This document shows, piece by piece, positions 1-9,431 of a stretch of DNA of 38,611 nucleotides; within the stretch, counting starts at the first letter, position 1; every line of letters starts with the position of its first letter. The stretch spans positions 1 through 38,611 of the forward strand of contig JAFRIV010000006.1 in NCBI GenBank assembly GCA_017432615.1. Reading direction: 5' to 3'. Below the pieces are notes generated by a model, which made no database searches, was not told the origin of the DNA, and saw only the letters and a program-made list of their open reading frames with translations. This stretch comes from Oscillospiraceae bacterium. Lineage in GTDB: Bacteria; Bacillota; Clostridia; Oscillospirales; Oscillospiraceae. The translations under genes and the position numbers were made by a program.

Positions 1-1
1 A

Positions 2-70
2 GAAAGACTCGCACAGGCCGGATACTACAGTATCCTTGACCGATACGAGTCTCTGCACTTATGCGATTGA
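2..70 (+). CDS. C-terminal end of a group II intron-encoded reverse transcriptase/maturase (partial)
   Basis: The open frame entering from the left edge reads 22 residues (beginning ERLAQAGYYSILDRYE) and stops at TGA 68-70. It ends directly at the first bases of a group II intron domain V, which is where the reading frame of an intron-encoded protein normally ends. The short tail resembles the last residues of bacterial group II maturases (Leu-x-Asp-x-Tyr type ending), but it is too short to place in a class. The product would help splice and mobilise the intron. The call rests mainly on position next to the intron RNA domains. Upstream parts lie outside the window. Confidence 0.6.
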   Translation, partial: ERLAQAGYYSILDRYESLHLCD

Positions 71-140
71 ACCGCCGTGTACCGAACGGTACGCACGGTG
101 GTGTGAGAGGTCGGGGCTTACTCAGCCCCTCCTACTCGAT
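65..140 (+). mobile_element. 3' end of a group II intron (domains V and VI)
   Basis: Domain V is visible as a hairpin: ACCGCCGTG (71-79) pairs with CACGGTGGT (94-102) with one G-U pair, a CG dinucleotide bulge lies at 92-93, and an upper stem TACC/GGTA (80-83/88-91) closes a GAAC loop. Domain VI follows with stem GGGGCT (113-118)/AGCCCC (124-129) and a likely bulged branch-point A at 134. The 3' splice site is probably after T140 (ends AT, fitting the AY rule). The CGC at 73-75 in the catalytic triad position suggests a class C type intron, but this is uncertain. Only the last part is in the window, so mobility cannot be judged. It points toward the convergent solute-binding protein gene. Confidence 0.8.
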
Positions 141-180
141 TTTTCTCACAGTTCCTGTCTTCTTTTGCGCATTTTTATTC

Positions 181-211
181 GGCTGATCTGAAATACAACT
201 TCAAATCAGCC
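181..211. repeat. Inverted repeat downstream of the solute-binding protein gene
   Basis: GGCTGATCTGAA (181-192) can pair with TTCAAATCAGCC (200-211) with one G-U pair and a 7-base loop. It lies 35 bases beyond the stop of the minus-strand solute-binding protein and could end or stabilise its transcript. On the minus strand it is followed by an A-rich rather than a U-rich stretch, so it is not a standard intrinsic terminator. Confidence 0.5.
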
Positions 212-245
212 TCTATGCCTTCCGTTCCGTTCTGCAGCAGGGCGG

Positions 246-1547
246 TCACTGCGTAAAGGAGCCGTAGCCGGCAACTGCCTCGTCGATGGTCATCTCACCC
301 GTTCCGACACGGTAGACTGCCTGCCGCAGCTGGATGACGGCATCATCCGTCAGTCCGATTACTTCCGGTGAAAGGATCCGGGATTCCGGAACATTCCCGA
401 ATGCGGCATACATGCTGTTAAAGGACAGGTCTCTCGTCGGCGACATAAGCCCCTTGTTCTGTGCCATCTCGTTCAGTTCCTGCGTCGTGATCAGAAAACG
501 CATAAATTCGTTGGCCATTTCCAGATTCGGACTTTCTTTGTTGACGGAGAACTGCAGATTCGACATATCAAGGAAGTTGGCACCTTCGTCCGACAGGGGG
601 ATCGGGACAAAGGTATAGGTAAAGGGATTGGCAATAAACGCCTCGGAACGGCTCTCCCGTTTCTTCGTCCCCGAGACAGTATCTCCGGAACAGGTCATCA
701 TGGGTACGTCGCCTTCGAAAAAGCGAAGGATCACGGCATCATAGTTGTTTTCGATCTCCGCACAGGCATCAAGGTCTACACAGCCTTCGCCCAGGAACTG
801 TACGATCTTCTCAAGGGTGGGGAGAATATACTCGCCGGCTGAGGCATCCAGGGTGTTGAGTTTTTTGACAGCCTCCGCATCCTGCGCCACGGTTCCGCAG
901 AAGAAGGGGTAAGCCGTCAAAGTGAACAGCGAGGTCGTCTCCTTTTTGGAGAAGCCCATCATCGCATTTTTATAGCCCTTTTCATGAAACGCATTGCATA
1001 CTGCCACCAGCTCCTGATAGGTCGTGGGAACGCTCAGTCCTTCCTTTTCAAAAAGACTGAGATTCACAAACATGCCGTAGGTGTTTGAGAAGACCGGGAC
1101 CATCGGGAGCGTGCCGTCACTCGTCTTCAGGATGATATTGCTGCGGATGCAGTTCAGATCAAGTCCCAGCGCCGGATCGGCCAGATTCTCGGCATGATCG
1201 ATGGAAGATTTATACTGATCCCGTCCGTACATCCAGGAGTAATTGACGTAGATGTCAGGGGCATCGTTTCCGTTCAGGACCGTGCCGATCATGTTGTTAA
1301 AGTCGTCAATCTTTGTATACACCAGTTCTGCTTTGGGATAATACTCGTTGAAGCGGTTAAATTCGGCTTCCAGCGCCTCAAAGTTGTCGTAACCGCCCGC
1401 AACGGTGATATGGCAGCTGGTGGAGGTATCCAGAGCCGGCCGGAATCCTTCCGCAACTGCTGCCGGTGCTTCCTGCTTTTCCGTGCCGCATGCGGCCAGA
1501 CTCAGGACCATCAGCATCGCCAAAAACATGCACAGTGTCTTTTTCAT
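246..1547 (-). CDS. Extracellular solute-binding lipoprotein, family 1 (sugar-type)
   Basis: 433 residues. The start at 1547 was chosen because it opens a lipoprotein signal peptide with lipobox LAAC (Cys20) and follows GGGG; a longer frame to 1646 only overlaps the upstream kinase. After the lipobox comes the usual low-complexity linker, then a two-lobe periplasmic-type binding fold resembling ABC carbohydrate-binding proteins. The start codon overlaps the kinase stop as ATGA (1544-1547), so translation is probably coupled. No permease or ATPase gene lies within reach in the window; downstream is an opposing group II intron. By inference the protein may feed ligand information to the neighbouring kinase rather than, or as well as, serve a transporter. 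The ligand cannot be predicted. Confidence 0.88.
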   Translation of the reverse strand: MKKTLCMFLAMLMVLSLAACGTEKQEAPAAVAEGFRPALDTSTSCHITVAGGYDNFEALEAEFNRFNEYYPKAELVYTKIDDFNNMIGTVLNGNDAPDIYVNYSWMYGRDQYKSSIDHAENLADPALGLDLNCIRSNIILKTSDGTLPMVPVFSNTYGMFVNLSLFEKEGLSVPTTYQELVAVCNAFHEKGYKNAMMGFSKKETTSLFTLTAYPFFCGTVAQDAEAVKKLNTLDASAGEYILPTLEKIVQFLGEGCVDLDACAEIENNYDAVILRFFEGDVPMMTCSGDTVSGTKKRESRSEAFIANPFTYTFVPIPLSDEGANFLDMSNLQFSVNKESPNLEMANEFMRFLITTQELNEMAQNKGLMSPTRDLSFNSMYAAFGNVPESRILSPEVIGLTDDAVIQLRQAVYRVGTGEMTIDEAVAGYGSFTQ

Positions 1548-4084
1548 AATTGTCCCCTTCCTTCTTTGATTCTTCGGATCTCTTTTATCACTAATTTGAT
1601 ATCGACGGGTTTGGCAATATGCCCGTTCATCCCTGCATTCAGGCATTCTGTGACGTTTTCGGAGAAGGCGTCTGCCGTCATGGCAACGATCGGGATGGAG
1701 GATGCCCAGGGATCGTCTAATTTCCGGATCGCTCTGGTCGCTTCGAGGCCGTTCATCTCCGGCATCTGTATGTCCATAAAGATCAGCTCATAACTGCCCT
1801 CCGCAGCCGAACGCATCCTGTCTACACAGACACGTCCGTTTTCTGCCCGGTCGGCAGTGATCCCGAACATGGAAAGCATGGTGGAAATGATCTCCCAGTT
1901 GATATCATTATCTTCGGCTACCAGGATATGCAGCCCCTCCAGATCGGAGTAATCATCCTCCGGCTCGATGGATTTGGACTCTTTCCCGATAAGGCTGTTG
2001 ATCTTATCATAGAGCGTGGATCGGAAAAGCGGTTTGCTGACAAAGCCGTTCGCGCCCGCCGCTTTTGCCTTGTCCTCAATGTCCGACCAGTCATAGGCGG
2101 AGATCAGCAAGATCGGAACACCGGTGTCTATCTCCGACCGGATCCTGCTGATCATCTCCAGGCCGTCCATTTCGGGCATTTTCCAGTCAGCAATGATAAC
2201 ATCGTAATCCCGCCCGGAACGATGCCTTTGCTCGATCATGCCCAGCGCTTCCGGCCCGCTTCGCGCCTGGTCCACGGATGCACCGAGAGACACAAGGGTG
2301 TCAACAGCGGTCTCAAGCATGGTCTCATCGTCATCGACGATCAGCACGTCAATGGGGTCAAGCTGCATTTCTTCCCGCTGCCTGTCGGCCACGGGGATGT
2401 CCAGCACAACGGTGAAGGTCGTTCCCTTGCCCTGCTCGCTCTGGCAATCGATCGTTCCGCCAAGCAGGTCTACCATCTGCTTCGTGATGGCCAGGCCGAG
2501 CCCGGTCCCCTGAATGCTGTTGACACGGCTGTCTATCTGGCGTGAGAAGGGTTGATACATGTTTGCCATAAATTCCGGGCTCATGCCGATGCCCGTATCT
2601 GCTACCACATAGGTCAGCTTGACACATCCGGGGTCGGAGCTTGTTTCCTCGCGCAGCTCTACACTGACGCGCCCCCCCGGCAGGGTATATTTGATGGCGT
2701 TGGAGAGGATATTGATATAGATCTGGTTCAGACGGAGCTGGTCGGCATACAGATACTCTTTTTCCATCTGATTGATGTGGAAGCTGAAATCAATATTCTT
2801 TTCCTTGATCATCGGCTGTGAAATATTGACGAGGTTCTCGACCGTTTCCACAATGGAGAACGTCAGCGGACTCAGTTTCAGTTTACCGCTTTCCACCTTG
2901 GAAATATCCAGAATGTCGTTGATCAGCGTCAGCAGATGACTGCTGGCAAGGCTGATCTTCCGAAGGCTTTCTTTTGTTGACGCCACATCTCCCAGATTTT
3001 TCTCGGCAATAGTCGTAAGGCCTATGATGGCATTCATGGGCGTGCGGATGTCGTGGGACATGGTAGAGAGGAAATCGGTCTTTGCTTTGCTTGCCGACTC
3101 TGCTTCCCTGGCCGTGATCTGGAGGCGTTTGTTAATGTAAAGGATATAGAACAGATCAAAGACGAAAAGGATCAGCAGACCGGCAGAAATAACGCCGATC
3201 AGCAGCCAGTCTTCGGTGTTTGTATGCAGGTCCTTCACCTGCACGAGACCCAGCATTGTCCAGCCAGTAGTGTGTGAGATCGGGGTAAAGGCAAGGATGC
3301 ACTCCTCTTTGCGGGAGTTGATCATAGGGACGGAACCTGTCGAGGACGTGATCCTGTCGAACAGTTCTCTTGACGATTCGGGATCCGTCGGGTTATAAGA
3401 TTTGTAGAACTCAAAAAAACTGGAATTCTTAAAGCTGTATCCTTTCAGGACATAATCCCCGTTGGCATCGATCATGGACAGCTCGGCATCCGCCAGTTCT
3501 GTCTGCGGGAAGACCCATTTCTGTTCCAGCTCCGAGATGGGGATGACGCGCAGCAGCACCGCATCCCCGGCTGTCTCGCTTTCCGGATCATACAGCGTAA
3601 TAATGTTGCAGAATGCCAGTGACTGTTCACCGTTTATCGGGTTGGTGTAGGCGCGGGTTATGTTGATCGACTTTCCGATCTCATCGATCCAGTCCACCTT
3701 TTCCAGCAGGGTCAACCTTTTATAGGAAACAGCATAGTCATCGGCTGTGCCCTGTTTCGGGCGCGTGGAGAGACCGGTGAGCGTGTCGAGAGAGACCACA
3801 TGTGCCGAAGTGTTTTCAAGCACATGCGAGGTACGGATATAATCGGCAGCCTCCTCCATAGTCATTTTCCTGCTGTTGATGTAGTGCGCCCACACATCGC
3901 AGATCCTCTGCTCGCCCTCCAGATAATTCTCCGTCACATGCACCATGGTGACCGTTGTGTTTTCAAAGTGTTCTATCTGCCTCTGGTAGGATTCCCGGCT
4001 TTCAGCTCTGGTGTAGAGAACAACAAAGACCAGTATGGCAGCCATAATGATCACGTTGACGATGATAATAAAAATCCTTTTCAT
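1544..4084 (-). CDS. Hybrid sensor histidine kinase with two receiver domains
   Basis: 846 residues. The start at 4084 (reading MKRIF) has GGGAG nine bases upstream and sits at the first membrane segment; an in-frame ATG eight codons earlier has no ribosome site. Layout: membrane helix ~4-24; extracellular sensor ~25-288, Cache-like by size and place; second helix ~292-316; HisKA with SHDIRTP and phospho-acceptor His344; HATPase_c with N-box [18 protein letters not shown] and GTGLGL; receiver 1 with Asp633 ([10 protein letters not shown]); receiver 2 with Asp771 ([10 protein letters not shown]). There is no HPt domain, so a separate phosphotransfer protein is needed for output. It is co-translated with the solute-binding protein downstream, which suggests that both belong to one sensing unit. 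A promoter lies at 4165-4193. Confidence 0.95.
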   Translation of the reverse strand: MKRIFIIIVNVIIMAAILVFVVLYTRAESRESYQRQIEHFENTTVTMVHVTENYLEGEQRICDVWAHYINSRKMTMEEAADYIRTSHVLENTSAHVVSLDTLTGLSTRPKQGTADDYAVSYKRLTLLEKVDWIDEIGKSINITRAYTNPINGEQSLAFCNIITLYDPESETAGDAVLLRVIPISELEQKWVFPQTELADAELSMIDANGDYVLKGYSFKNSSFFEFYKSYNPTDPESSRELFDRITSSTGSVPMINSRKEECILAFTPISHTTGWTMLGLVQVKDLHTNTEDWLLIGVISAGLLILFVFDLFYILYINKRLQITAREAESASKAKTDFLSTMSHDIRTPMNAIIGLTTIAEKNLGDVASTKESLRKISLASSHLLTLINDILDISKVESGKLKLSPLTFSIVETVENLVNISQPMIKEKNIDFSFHINQMEKEYLYADQLRLNQIYINILSNAIKYTLPGGRVSVELREETSSDPGCVKLTYVVADTGIGMSPEFMANMYQPFSRQIDSRVNSIQGTGLGLAITKQMVDLLGGTIDCQSEQGKGTTFTVVLDIPVADRQREEMQLDPIDVLIVDDDETMLETAVDTLVSLGASVDQARSGPEALGMIEQRHRSGRDYDVIIADWKMPEMDGLEMISRIRSEIDTGVPILLISAYDWSDIEDKAKAAGANGFVSKPLFRSTLYDKINSLIGKESKSIEPEDDYSDLEGLHILVAEDNDINWEIISTMLSMFGITADRAENGRVCVDRMRSAAEGSYELIFMDIQMPEMNGLEATRAIRKLDDPWASSIPIVAMTADAFSENVTECLNAGMNGHIAKPVDIKLVIKEIRRIKEGRGQL

Positions 4085-4164
4085 AGGTTGATCTCCCAAA
4101 AAAGCCAAGTCATATCAGCGGGCGTCCCATCATCCGGAAGAAGATAAAAATACACTCATATTAT

Positions 4165-4193
4165 TATATACCATACAGATTTAATTTTGTACA
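4165..4193 (-). promoter_or_regulatory. Putative promoter of the kinase/binding-protein operon
   Basis: On the minus strand TGTACA (4193-4188) and TATATA (4170-4165) are 17 bases apart, with a TGG extended -10 motif before the second box. It leaves a leader of about 75 bases. It is a moderate match only. The region 4085-4414 holds no gene; its other contents are the divergent promoter at 4298-4326 and the leader of the next gene. Confidence 0.45.
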
Positions 4194-4297
4194 GTCTTTG
4201 TGCAGCTTTATGAACAGGATCGAACATTCTTTTTTTCTCTTTGTCACCCTTCACCGGTAACCATACAGGAATCTTCCCTCTTTATCAATACCCTGTG

Positions 4298-4326
4298 TTG
4301 ACGTTTTTAGCTCAAAAGGATATAAT
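4298..4326 (+). promoter_or_regulatory. Strong vegetative (SigA-type) promoter
   Basis: TTGACG (4298-4303), 17-base spacer, TATAAT (4321-4326). The predicted transcript begins near 4333 and gives an 80-base leader with two possible hairpins: GCCGGCC (4335-4341)/GGCCGGC (4366-4372) and CTGCC (4373-4377)/GGCAG (4383-4387), just ahead of the ribosome binding site. Confidence 0.8.
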
Positions 4327-4414
4327 TCAGCATTGCCGGCCGCCGCGAACGGTATCCTGCTGAAAGGCCGGCCTGCCAGACAGGCAGCACACAAGGAAAG
4401 AAAAGAGGAAAAAC

Positions 4415-5038
4415 ATGAAAAAACGGATCTGTATTCTGCTGGCAGCGTGTATGCTGCTGGTTTTGTCCGCCTGCGGAAAACAAACAGGATCTGAGGTCAA
4501 AGAGCCGCAGACCACCGTTGCGCCGGATGTGAATGCGCAATACAATGCGGTCCCGGAGGAGGACTCAAACCGGCAGGACCCTGTGACGAATGCAGATGAC
4601 AGCACGCCTGGAGCATCAGATCAGGGGCAGCAGTCTGCCGCCGGCAGCTTCACCGGCGTAATGGGCACCCAGTTTACCGTCCCGGAAGGTTTTATCAGCC
4701 TGGATCAAAGTCCGAACATCGGATATCAATATACCTTCTGGCATCCTGACCATGAGATCCGTATCGTGGTCTATGAGATCGCTCCCGGCTATATTCCGGA
4801 AGGCGCGTATGAAACTGACTATAATATTGCCTCGAAGAATCCGGATGTGACCTATTTCAATCATGGCGAAAACTGGTTCGTCCAGAGCGGATACAATAAC
4901 AACGGAGAAGAGATCTTTTACTCCAAGGAGAGCAATACCGACAACGGATTAAAAACTTTCTGGATCTCCTACCCGACTGCCAAGAGAGAATTCGGCGATC
5001 CCATCGCAGCGGATTTCGAGAAAAACTGTCATTTCTGA
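4415..5038 (+). CDS. Lipoprotein of unknown function
   Basis: 207 residues. The signal peptide ends in lipobox LSAC with Cys20, so the protein should be anchored to the outer face of the membrane. Residues ~25-70 are a polar linker rich in Gln, Asp and Pro. The remaining ~135 residues form a compact domain beginning near TGVMGTQFTVPEGF, with several aromatic residues and no cysteines apart from one near the C terminus. I do not recognise the family. The gene is monocistronic, preceded by a near-consensus promoter (4298-4326) and a purine-rich ribosome site (AGAGG). No terminator is seen after it. Confidence 0.85.
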   Translation: MKKRICILLAACMLLVLSACGKQTGSEVKEPQTTVAPDVNAQYNAVPEEDSNRQDPVTNADDSTPGASDQGQQSAAGSFTGVMGTQFTVPEGFISLDQSPNIGYQYTFWHPDHEIRIVVYEIAPGYIPEGAYETDYNIASKNPDVTYFNHGENWFVQSGYNNNGEEIFYSKESNTDNGLKTFWISYPTAKREFGDPIAADFEKNCHF

Positions 5039-5326
5039 TTTACCTCGCAGATCAGCAGGTTCCTTTGATCACTCCAGTTTTCCGCAGTGTCAGTAGCATT
5101 CCTCTGATTCCAAGTCGATGCAGTTATATAAGTTGATGTGAAGGGTCAGGAAAGACAACAGAAGGATATAGGAAGCATAATAAGACCTGTTGATGGAATT
5201 GCCGATTACAGCGTCTAAAGCTGGTGGAGAAGAAATCGATCTGACCATACAAACAAGAGACGCAAGAGCTTAAAACAGCGAGATATAAAAACCAAATCCG
5301 GACAAAAAAGAGGAGGCGTAAAAAAT
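5039..5326. other. Intergenic region with no recognised element
   Basis: 288 bases between the lipoprotein and dinB. I see no clear terminator, LexA-type box or riboswitch. The only open frame is 26 codons (5193-5273, +) behind an in-frame stop and without a convincing ribosome site; I do not call it a gene. The AGGAGG at 5311-5316 belongs to dinB. Confidence 0.5.
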
Positions 5327-6541
5327 GTGAACCAGATCATTCTTCATGTGGATATGGACGCATTTTATGCCTCTGTTGAAATTCGGGATGATCCCTCTTT
5401 GAAGGGAAAACCTCTGATCATCGGCTCTCTGCCGAGTGAGCGGGGTGTTGTGGCGACCTGCAGCTATGAAGCGCGAAAGTTCGGGGTGCATTCGGGTATG
5501 AACATCAAGGATGCCTACCGGATGTGCCCGCAGGGAATCTATAAACACCCGGATTTTGAAAAATACAGGGAAGTGTCCCGCCAGCTGCATCGGATCTGGG
5601 ATGCCTATGCTACGGCATCGGAAGCAATAGCATTGGATGAAGCTTATCTGGATCTGACAGATCGTGCAGGAAACTGGGAAGAGGCGCGGGAAATCGCCCG
5701 GACGATTAAACGCAGGACGTTTGAGGAGCTCCGCCTGACCTGTTCTGTCGGCCTGGCATACTCCAAGACTGCGGCCAAGACTGCCAGCGAAGAGAAAAAA
5801 CCCGACGGATATTATGAAATTCCTACAGCACAGGATTTCGTCGATCTGATCCTGGAGAGGGATGTGCAGGTTCTCTATACCGTGGGAGAAAAGACGGCGC
5901 AGAAGCTTCATGCAGCAGGGATCCATAAAGTAAGGGATATCCGGGAAAGACAGGAGGAGGTTGTCCGTCTTCTGGGGAAGCAGGGCCGGTGGGTCACACA
6001 GATCGCTTTCGGGATCGACGAGCGTAAAGTAACGCCGTATCACCCCGAGGACGCAAAATCCATTGGCCGGGAGATCACTTTTCAGGAGGATGTGAATGAC
6101 TACGCATTTCTGAAAGAAGTGCTGTTTCTTTTGTCCCTGAGTGTGGAAAACCGATCCCGACGGGTGGGGCTCCACGGGAAAGGGATCACATTAAAACTCA
6201 CTTATGCCAATATGAAGGGAATCACCCGGTCGCGCGTCGTCCCGGCATGTGATTCTGCAGTGGTGATCTATCAGGAATCCGGGAAAATGCTGGAGCAGGT
6301 GGAGAAAAGACCTGTCCGCCTGATCGGGGTGAGCCTTTACAATCTGTCCGGGGAAGAGGGACGCCAGCTGACCTTTGATGATCTGGATGAAGAAAAAGCA
6401 CTCGCCCGGGAAGCAGAGCAGGAAAGACTGCTTGCGGAACTGGGTGAGCGCTATCACCTGGATTTTGCAGGGCATCTGGAACAACTGTATCATGCACAAA
6501 CGCTCCACAAAACAGTGGAATATATGAGAAAACACCGGTAA
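5327..6541 (+). CDS. dinB: DNA polymerase IV (Y-family translesion polymerase)
   Basis: 404 residues. The start is GTG at 5327, ten bases after AGGAGG; the ATG two bases earlier runs straight into TGA, so GTG is required. Y-family marks: HVDMDAFYASVE with the first metal-binding Asp residues, CSYEARKFGV, and the catalytic IALDEAYLD (usually SIDEAYLD). The thumb with helix-hairpin-helix follows near residues 165-240, then the little finger. A short QLTFDD near residue 350 resembles a beta-clamp binding motif. The enzyme copies damaged templates with low fidelity. It is convergent with the EamA transporter, 20 bases away, without a visible terminator. No SOS box was found upstream, so damage control is not shown. 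Confidence 0.95.
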   Translation: MNQIILHVDMDAFYASVEIRDDPSLKGKPLIIGSLPSERGVVATCSYEARKFGVHSGMNIKDAYRMCPQGIYKHPDFEKYREVSRQLHRIWDAYATASEAIALDEAYLDLTDRAGNWEEAREIARTIKRRTFEELRLTCSVGLAYSKTAAKTASEEKKPDGYYEIPTAQDFVDLILERDVQVLYTVGEKTAQKLHAAGIHKVRDIRERQEEVVRLLGKQGRWVTQIAFGIDERKVTPYHPEDAKSIGREITFQEDVNDYAFLKEVLFLLSLSVENRSRRVGLHGKGITLKLTYANMKGITRSRVVPACDSAVVIYQESGKMLEQVEKRPVRLIGVSLYNLSGEEGRQLTFDDLDEEKALAREAEQERLLAELGERYHLDFAGHLEQLYHAQTLHKTVEYMRKHR

Positions 6542-6561
6542 GCCACCTGACAGCTGCGGAT

Positions 6562-7458
6562 TTACCGTTTTTCTTTCGGCCTGAAATCACGGTTGGCATA
6601 CAGCACAGCAAAAACAACAAAAATTATCCCCAGCACTTCCAAAAAAGACAGCCTTTGCCCAAAGAGCAATACGCCGAGTAAGGCAGCAAAAACAGGTTCT
6701 ACGGTGGCAAGCTGAGCGGCTTTGGAAGGCTCCATATCCTGTAGTCCGGCGGTATATAGAAGATAGGCAACCAGCCCGGTGGTCAGGCCGCACAGCACAG
6801 AAAGAAAGCTTGCAGCGGGAAGGGTCACCACCTCTGAAAACGTTCCGCCTTTTACAGAGAGAACACAGTATCCCGCGGCCGCAATGCCAAAAGTGTACAG
6901 CACGTTGGTAAGGGTGGAGTATCCCCGATTCTGCAGCATGCGGCTGAAGATGGAATAAAGGGAATAGCCGAGTGCAGCCCCCAGACCCAGAAGCAACCCC
7001 TTGCCGGTAATTGCATGTTCGCCGGCACCAATGCCGGAAACAAGCGCGCAGCCGACGACAGAAATCAAAATAGAGATTGCCTTTCGCAAAGAAATCTTTT
7101 CACGAAACAGGAATCCCGACAGGATCATCACCATTGCCGGAGAAGTATAGAGCAAAGCAGCTGCTGTGGCAATTTTCGTCTCTTTGATTGCAGCAGTATA
7201 GCAGGATGTGAAGAAAAGAATACTGGCCAGGCCGTTGGCCAGGAACAGGATCAGATCTTCCCGTTTTACAGACAGCTGCCGGCGGTCTTTGCCCAACAGA
7301 TAGAGAAAAACCGGCAGCGATGTAAACAAAAACCGCAGGAACATCATTGTATTGTTATGGATCCCATAGGTGCTGATTACCGTGACGAAGGAGCCATATG
7401 TTCCCCACAGCATGGCACTGATGATGACGAATGCGGTTGCTTTTTTATTGCTTTTCAT
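6562..7458 (-). CDS. EamA-family (DMT superfamily) transporter
   Basis: 298 residues with about ten hydrophobic segments in two EamA repeats (~8-140 and ~150-288). Typical marks are the N-terminal AMLWGTYGSF, the end-of-repeat stretch SPAMVMILSG, and EPVFAALLGVLLFGQ in the second half. Members of this family export or import small metabolites such as amino acids and nucleobases; the substrate cannot be told here. It is the last gene of a minus-strand run cca, uracil-DNA glycosylase, deaminase, transporter, 49 bases after the deaminase stop. The C terminus is short and basic (RDFRPKEKR). Confidence 0.9.
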   Translation of the reverse strand: MKSNKKATAFVIISAMLWGTYGSFVTVISTYGIHNNTMMFLRFLFTSLPVFLYLLGKDRRQLSVKREDLILFLANGLASILFFTSCYTAAIKETKIATAAALLYTSPAMVMILSGFLFREKISLRKAISILISVVGCALVSGIGAGEHAITGKGLLLGLGAALGYSLYSIFSRMLQNRGYSTLTNVLYTFGIAAAGYCVLSVKGGTFSEVVTLPAASFLSVLCGLTTGLVAYLLYTAGLQDMEPSKAAQLATVEPVFAALLGVLLFGQRLSFLEVLGIIFVVFAVLYANRDFRPKEKR

Positions 7459-7507
7459 AAACTGTTCCCTGATTCTATTTCAGAAAAGGCGGTCCGGAAC
7501 CGCCGCT

Positions 7508-8776
7508 TCAGCGAATCAGTCCTCTGCAGAAGGCATCTGCTGCGCGGTAGACTTCTTCCGGAGACTGACCGATCATAAATTCCCCGTTTTCATACAGAAT
7601 CTTTCCGTTTACCATCGTCAGACGGATGTTTTCCTTACTTCCGGAATAGACAAGATTGACGGCAGGATTATTCAGCGGGTGCATATTCGGCCGGTTCAGG
7701 TCGATAACGATCAGGTCGGCAAGCTTCCCCGGAGCAATGTCGTCGCAATCCGGCAGAGAGAGGGCACGGGCACCGTTTACACAGGCCATTTTCAGCACTT
7801 CTCCGGCGGGGCAGGCGGCGGCATCTTCCTCATAGATCTTTTGCAGCGTGGAAACCAGATACATTTCCCGGAAGAAATCCAGCGCATTATTGCTGGAGGC
7901 GCCGTCTGTGCCGATCGCAAACTGAACGCCGCACTTCCGCATCTTTTCTACCGGCGCTATGCCGCTGGCAAGCTTCAGGTTGGAAGCAGGGCAGGTGACC
8001 GCCCAGAGTCCGTGATCGGAAAAATACCGGATGTCTTCCTCCGTCAGATAACAGCAGTGAAAACCGCCTCCGCCATAGCGGAAGAACCCGATTTTATCCA
8101 GCACCTGCGTAGCTGACATTCCATAGCGTTCAATACAGCCTTCGGCTTCCGCCTTCGTTTCACAGAGATGGGTAAAACAGGGAGCCTTGTATTTTTCTGC
8201 CAGAGAAGCGAGATATTCCATCCGATCCAGAGAAGTGGTATATTCTGCATGGATACCGAGCCTGTATGAAACAAGTTCATGGTAGCTGTTGAAGCGCAAA
8301 TACTCCCTTTCAATGTTTTCAACGTCGGCATCGAAGTTGTTCAGCCCGGAACAGATTACTGTGCGGAATCCGGCATCCACGTTTGCTTTCGCGTAAGCTT
8401 CGTTGTGCACATACATGTCGAAACTGGCAGTAATACCGGAAGAAAGATACTCCATAATGCCCAGAGTAGTAAAAATATAAACGGCTTCATCGGTAAGTTT
8501 GGCTTCGTTCGGCCAGACGATCTCCCGCAGCCAGCCCTGCAGTTCCCTGTCATCTGCAAGGGAGCGTAAAAAAGTCATGGCGGTGTGGGTATGGGCGTTT
8601 TTGAAGCCGGGCATCAGCAGATCGCCGCGCAGATCGATCTGTCGGTCAAAGAGCGGCGCATCCTCACAGGCCGGACCTACATAGCAGATGCGGCTTCCGT
8701 CGATCCAAACCTCATCCGATCGGATTTGAAGATCGGGAGTAAAGCAAAGAATGTTTCCGTTGTAAAAGCGAATCAA
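7508..8776 (-). CDS. mtaD: Amidohydrolase, 5-methylthioadenosine/S-adenosylhomocysteine deaminase type
   Basis: 422 residues. The start is TTG at 8776, which overlaps the stop of the upstream uracil-DNA glycosylase as TTGA; AAGGAA lies upstream, and no ATG fits the conserved N-terminus. Metal-dependent hydrolase marks: AHTHTAM (His62, His64), a later His in HAEYT, HLCET with Glu, and TDGASSNN with the catalytic Asp. These, with LRSLADD and the long TIM-barrel spacing, match the MTA/SAH deaminase branch, which turns adenosyl sulfur nucleosides into inosyl forms in methyl-cycle salvage. Substrate choice within the family (guanine, chlorohydrolase types) is not certain. The tight overlap suggests co-translation. 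Confidence 0.87.
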   Translation of the reverse strand: MIRFYNGNILCFTPDLQIRSDEVWIDGSRICYVGPACEDAPLFDRQIDLRGDLLMPGFKNAHTHTAMTFLRSLADDRELQGWLREIVWPNEAKLTDEAVYIFTTLGIMEYLSSGITASFDMYVHNEAYAKANVDAGFRTVICSGLNNFDADVENIEREYLRFNSYHELVSYRLGIHAEYTTSLDRMEYLASLAEKYKAPCFTHLCETKAEAEGCIERYGMSATQVLDKIGFFRYGGGGFHCCYLTEEDIRYFSDHGLWAVTCPASNLKLASGIAPVEKMRKCGVQFAIGTDGASSNNALDFFREMYLVSTLQKIYEEDAAACPAGEVLKMACVNGARALSLPDCDDIAPGKLADLIVIDLNRPNMHPLNNPAVNLVYSGSKENIRLTMVNGKILYENGEFMIGQSPEEVYRAADAFCRGLIR

Positions 8777-9360
8777 AGTGATATGTTCCTTTCTAAACAG
8801 TCGGGCTGCAGGGTGCGCAGTGCCGCACGAATTTCACGAAAATCGGCAAAAGCTTCAGGACGTTTCGACGGATCACGCAGCAGCGCTGAGGGATGGAAGG
8901 TGGCAATGATCTGCCTGCCATCCCGTTCATACCATTTGCCGTGATCCCGTGTGATGCGGAATGCAGAGTCGATCAGGGTTGTGGCTGAGATCCTCCCAAG
9001 GCATACAAGAATTTTCGGGTCGATCAGCGTGATCTGCCGCTGCAGCCATTCACTGCAGGCATCCCTTTCCTCCGGGGAGGGATCCCTGTTGAGGGGCGGG
9101 CGGCATTTGACAATGTTGCAGATATAAACTTTTGTGCGGTCAAGCCCGACGAGCTGCAGCATCACATCCAGCAGCTGGCCGGCAGGTCCCACAAAAGGGA
9201 CACCCTGCAGATCTTCCTTTTCTCCGGGGCCTTCGCCGATGAATACAATGGGTGCATGTTCGTTACCCACCCCGAAGACGAGGTGATGCCGGGTGCTGCC
9301 AAGGCTGCACCGCATACATTGGGAACAGTCCTGCTTTAACTGATCAAAAGAATCCGTCAT
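8773..9360 (-). CDS. Uracil-DNA glycosylase, family 4 (iron-sulfur)
   Basis: 195 residues. The start at 9360 has AGGA at a good distance; the in-frame ATG at 9393 has none. Iron-sulfur ligands are visible as Cys15-x2-Cys18, then Cys86 and Cys102, the family 4 spacing. The catalytic motif is GEGPGEKED (42-50) and the second motif is HPSALLR near the C terminus. The enzyme removes uracil formed by cytosine deamination and starts base excision repair. It sits between cca (71 bases upstream) and the deaminase (overlapping), so it probably shares their message. Confidence 0.93.
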   Translation of the reverse strand: MTDSFDQLKQDCSQCMRCSLGSTRHHLVFGVGNEHAPIVFIGEGPGEKEDLQGVPFVGPAGQLLDVMLQLVGLDRTKVYICNIVKCRPPLNRDPSPEERDACSEWLQRQITLIDPKILVCLGRISATTLIDSAFRITRDHGKWYERDGRQIIATFHPSALLRDPSKRPEAFADFREIRAALRTLQPDCLERNISL

Positions 9361-9431
9361 TTTTTTCGTCCTTTTCTCAACATATGGAAACATTTCGGGA
9401 TTACTTTTTAGCTTTCCCCATGGAAAGGAAA

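Noticed and set aside
181-211. Intrinsic terminator of the solute-binding protein gene
   Set aside because: The stem is good but lacks a U-tract on either strand, so it is listed only as an inverted repeat.
5193-5273. 26-codon frame upstream of dinB
   Set aside because: No convincing ribosome site, very short, and no recognised similarity; could be a remnant.
5039-5326. SOS (LexA) box ahead of dinB
   Set aside because: No GAAC-N4-GTTC type sequence was found.
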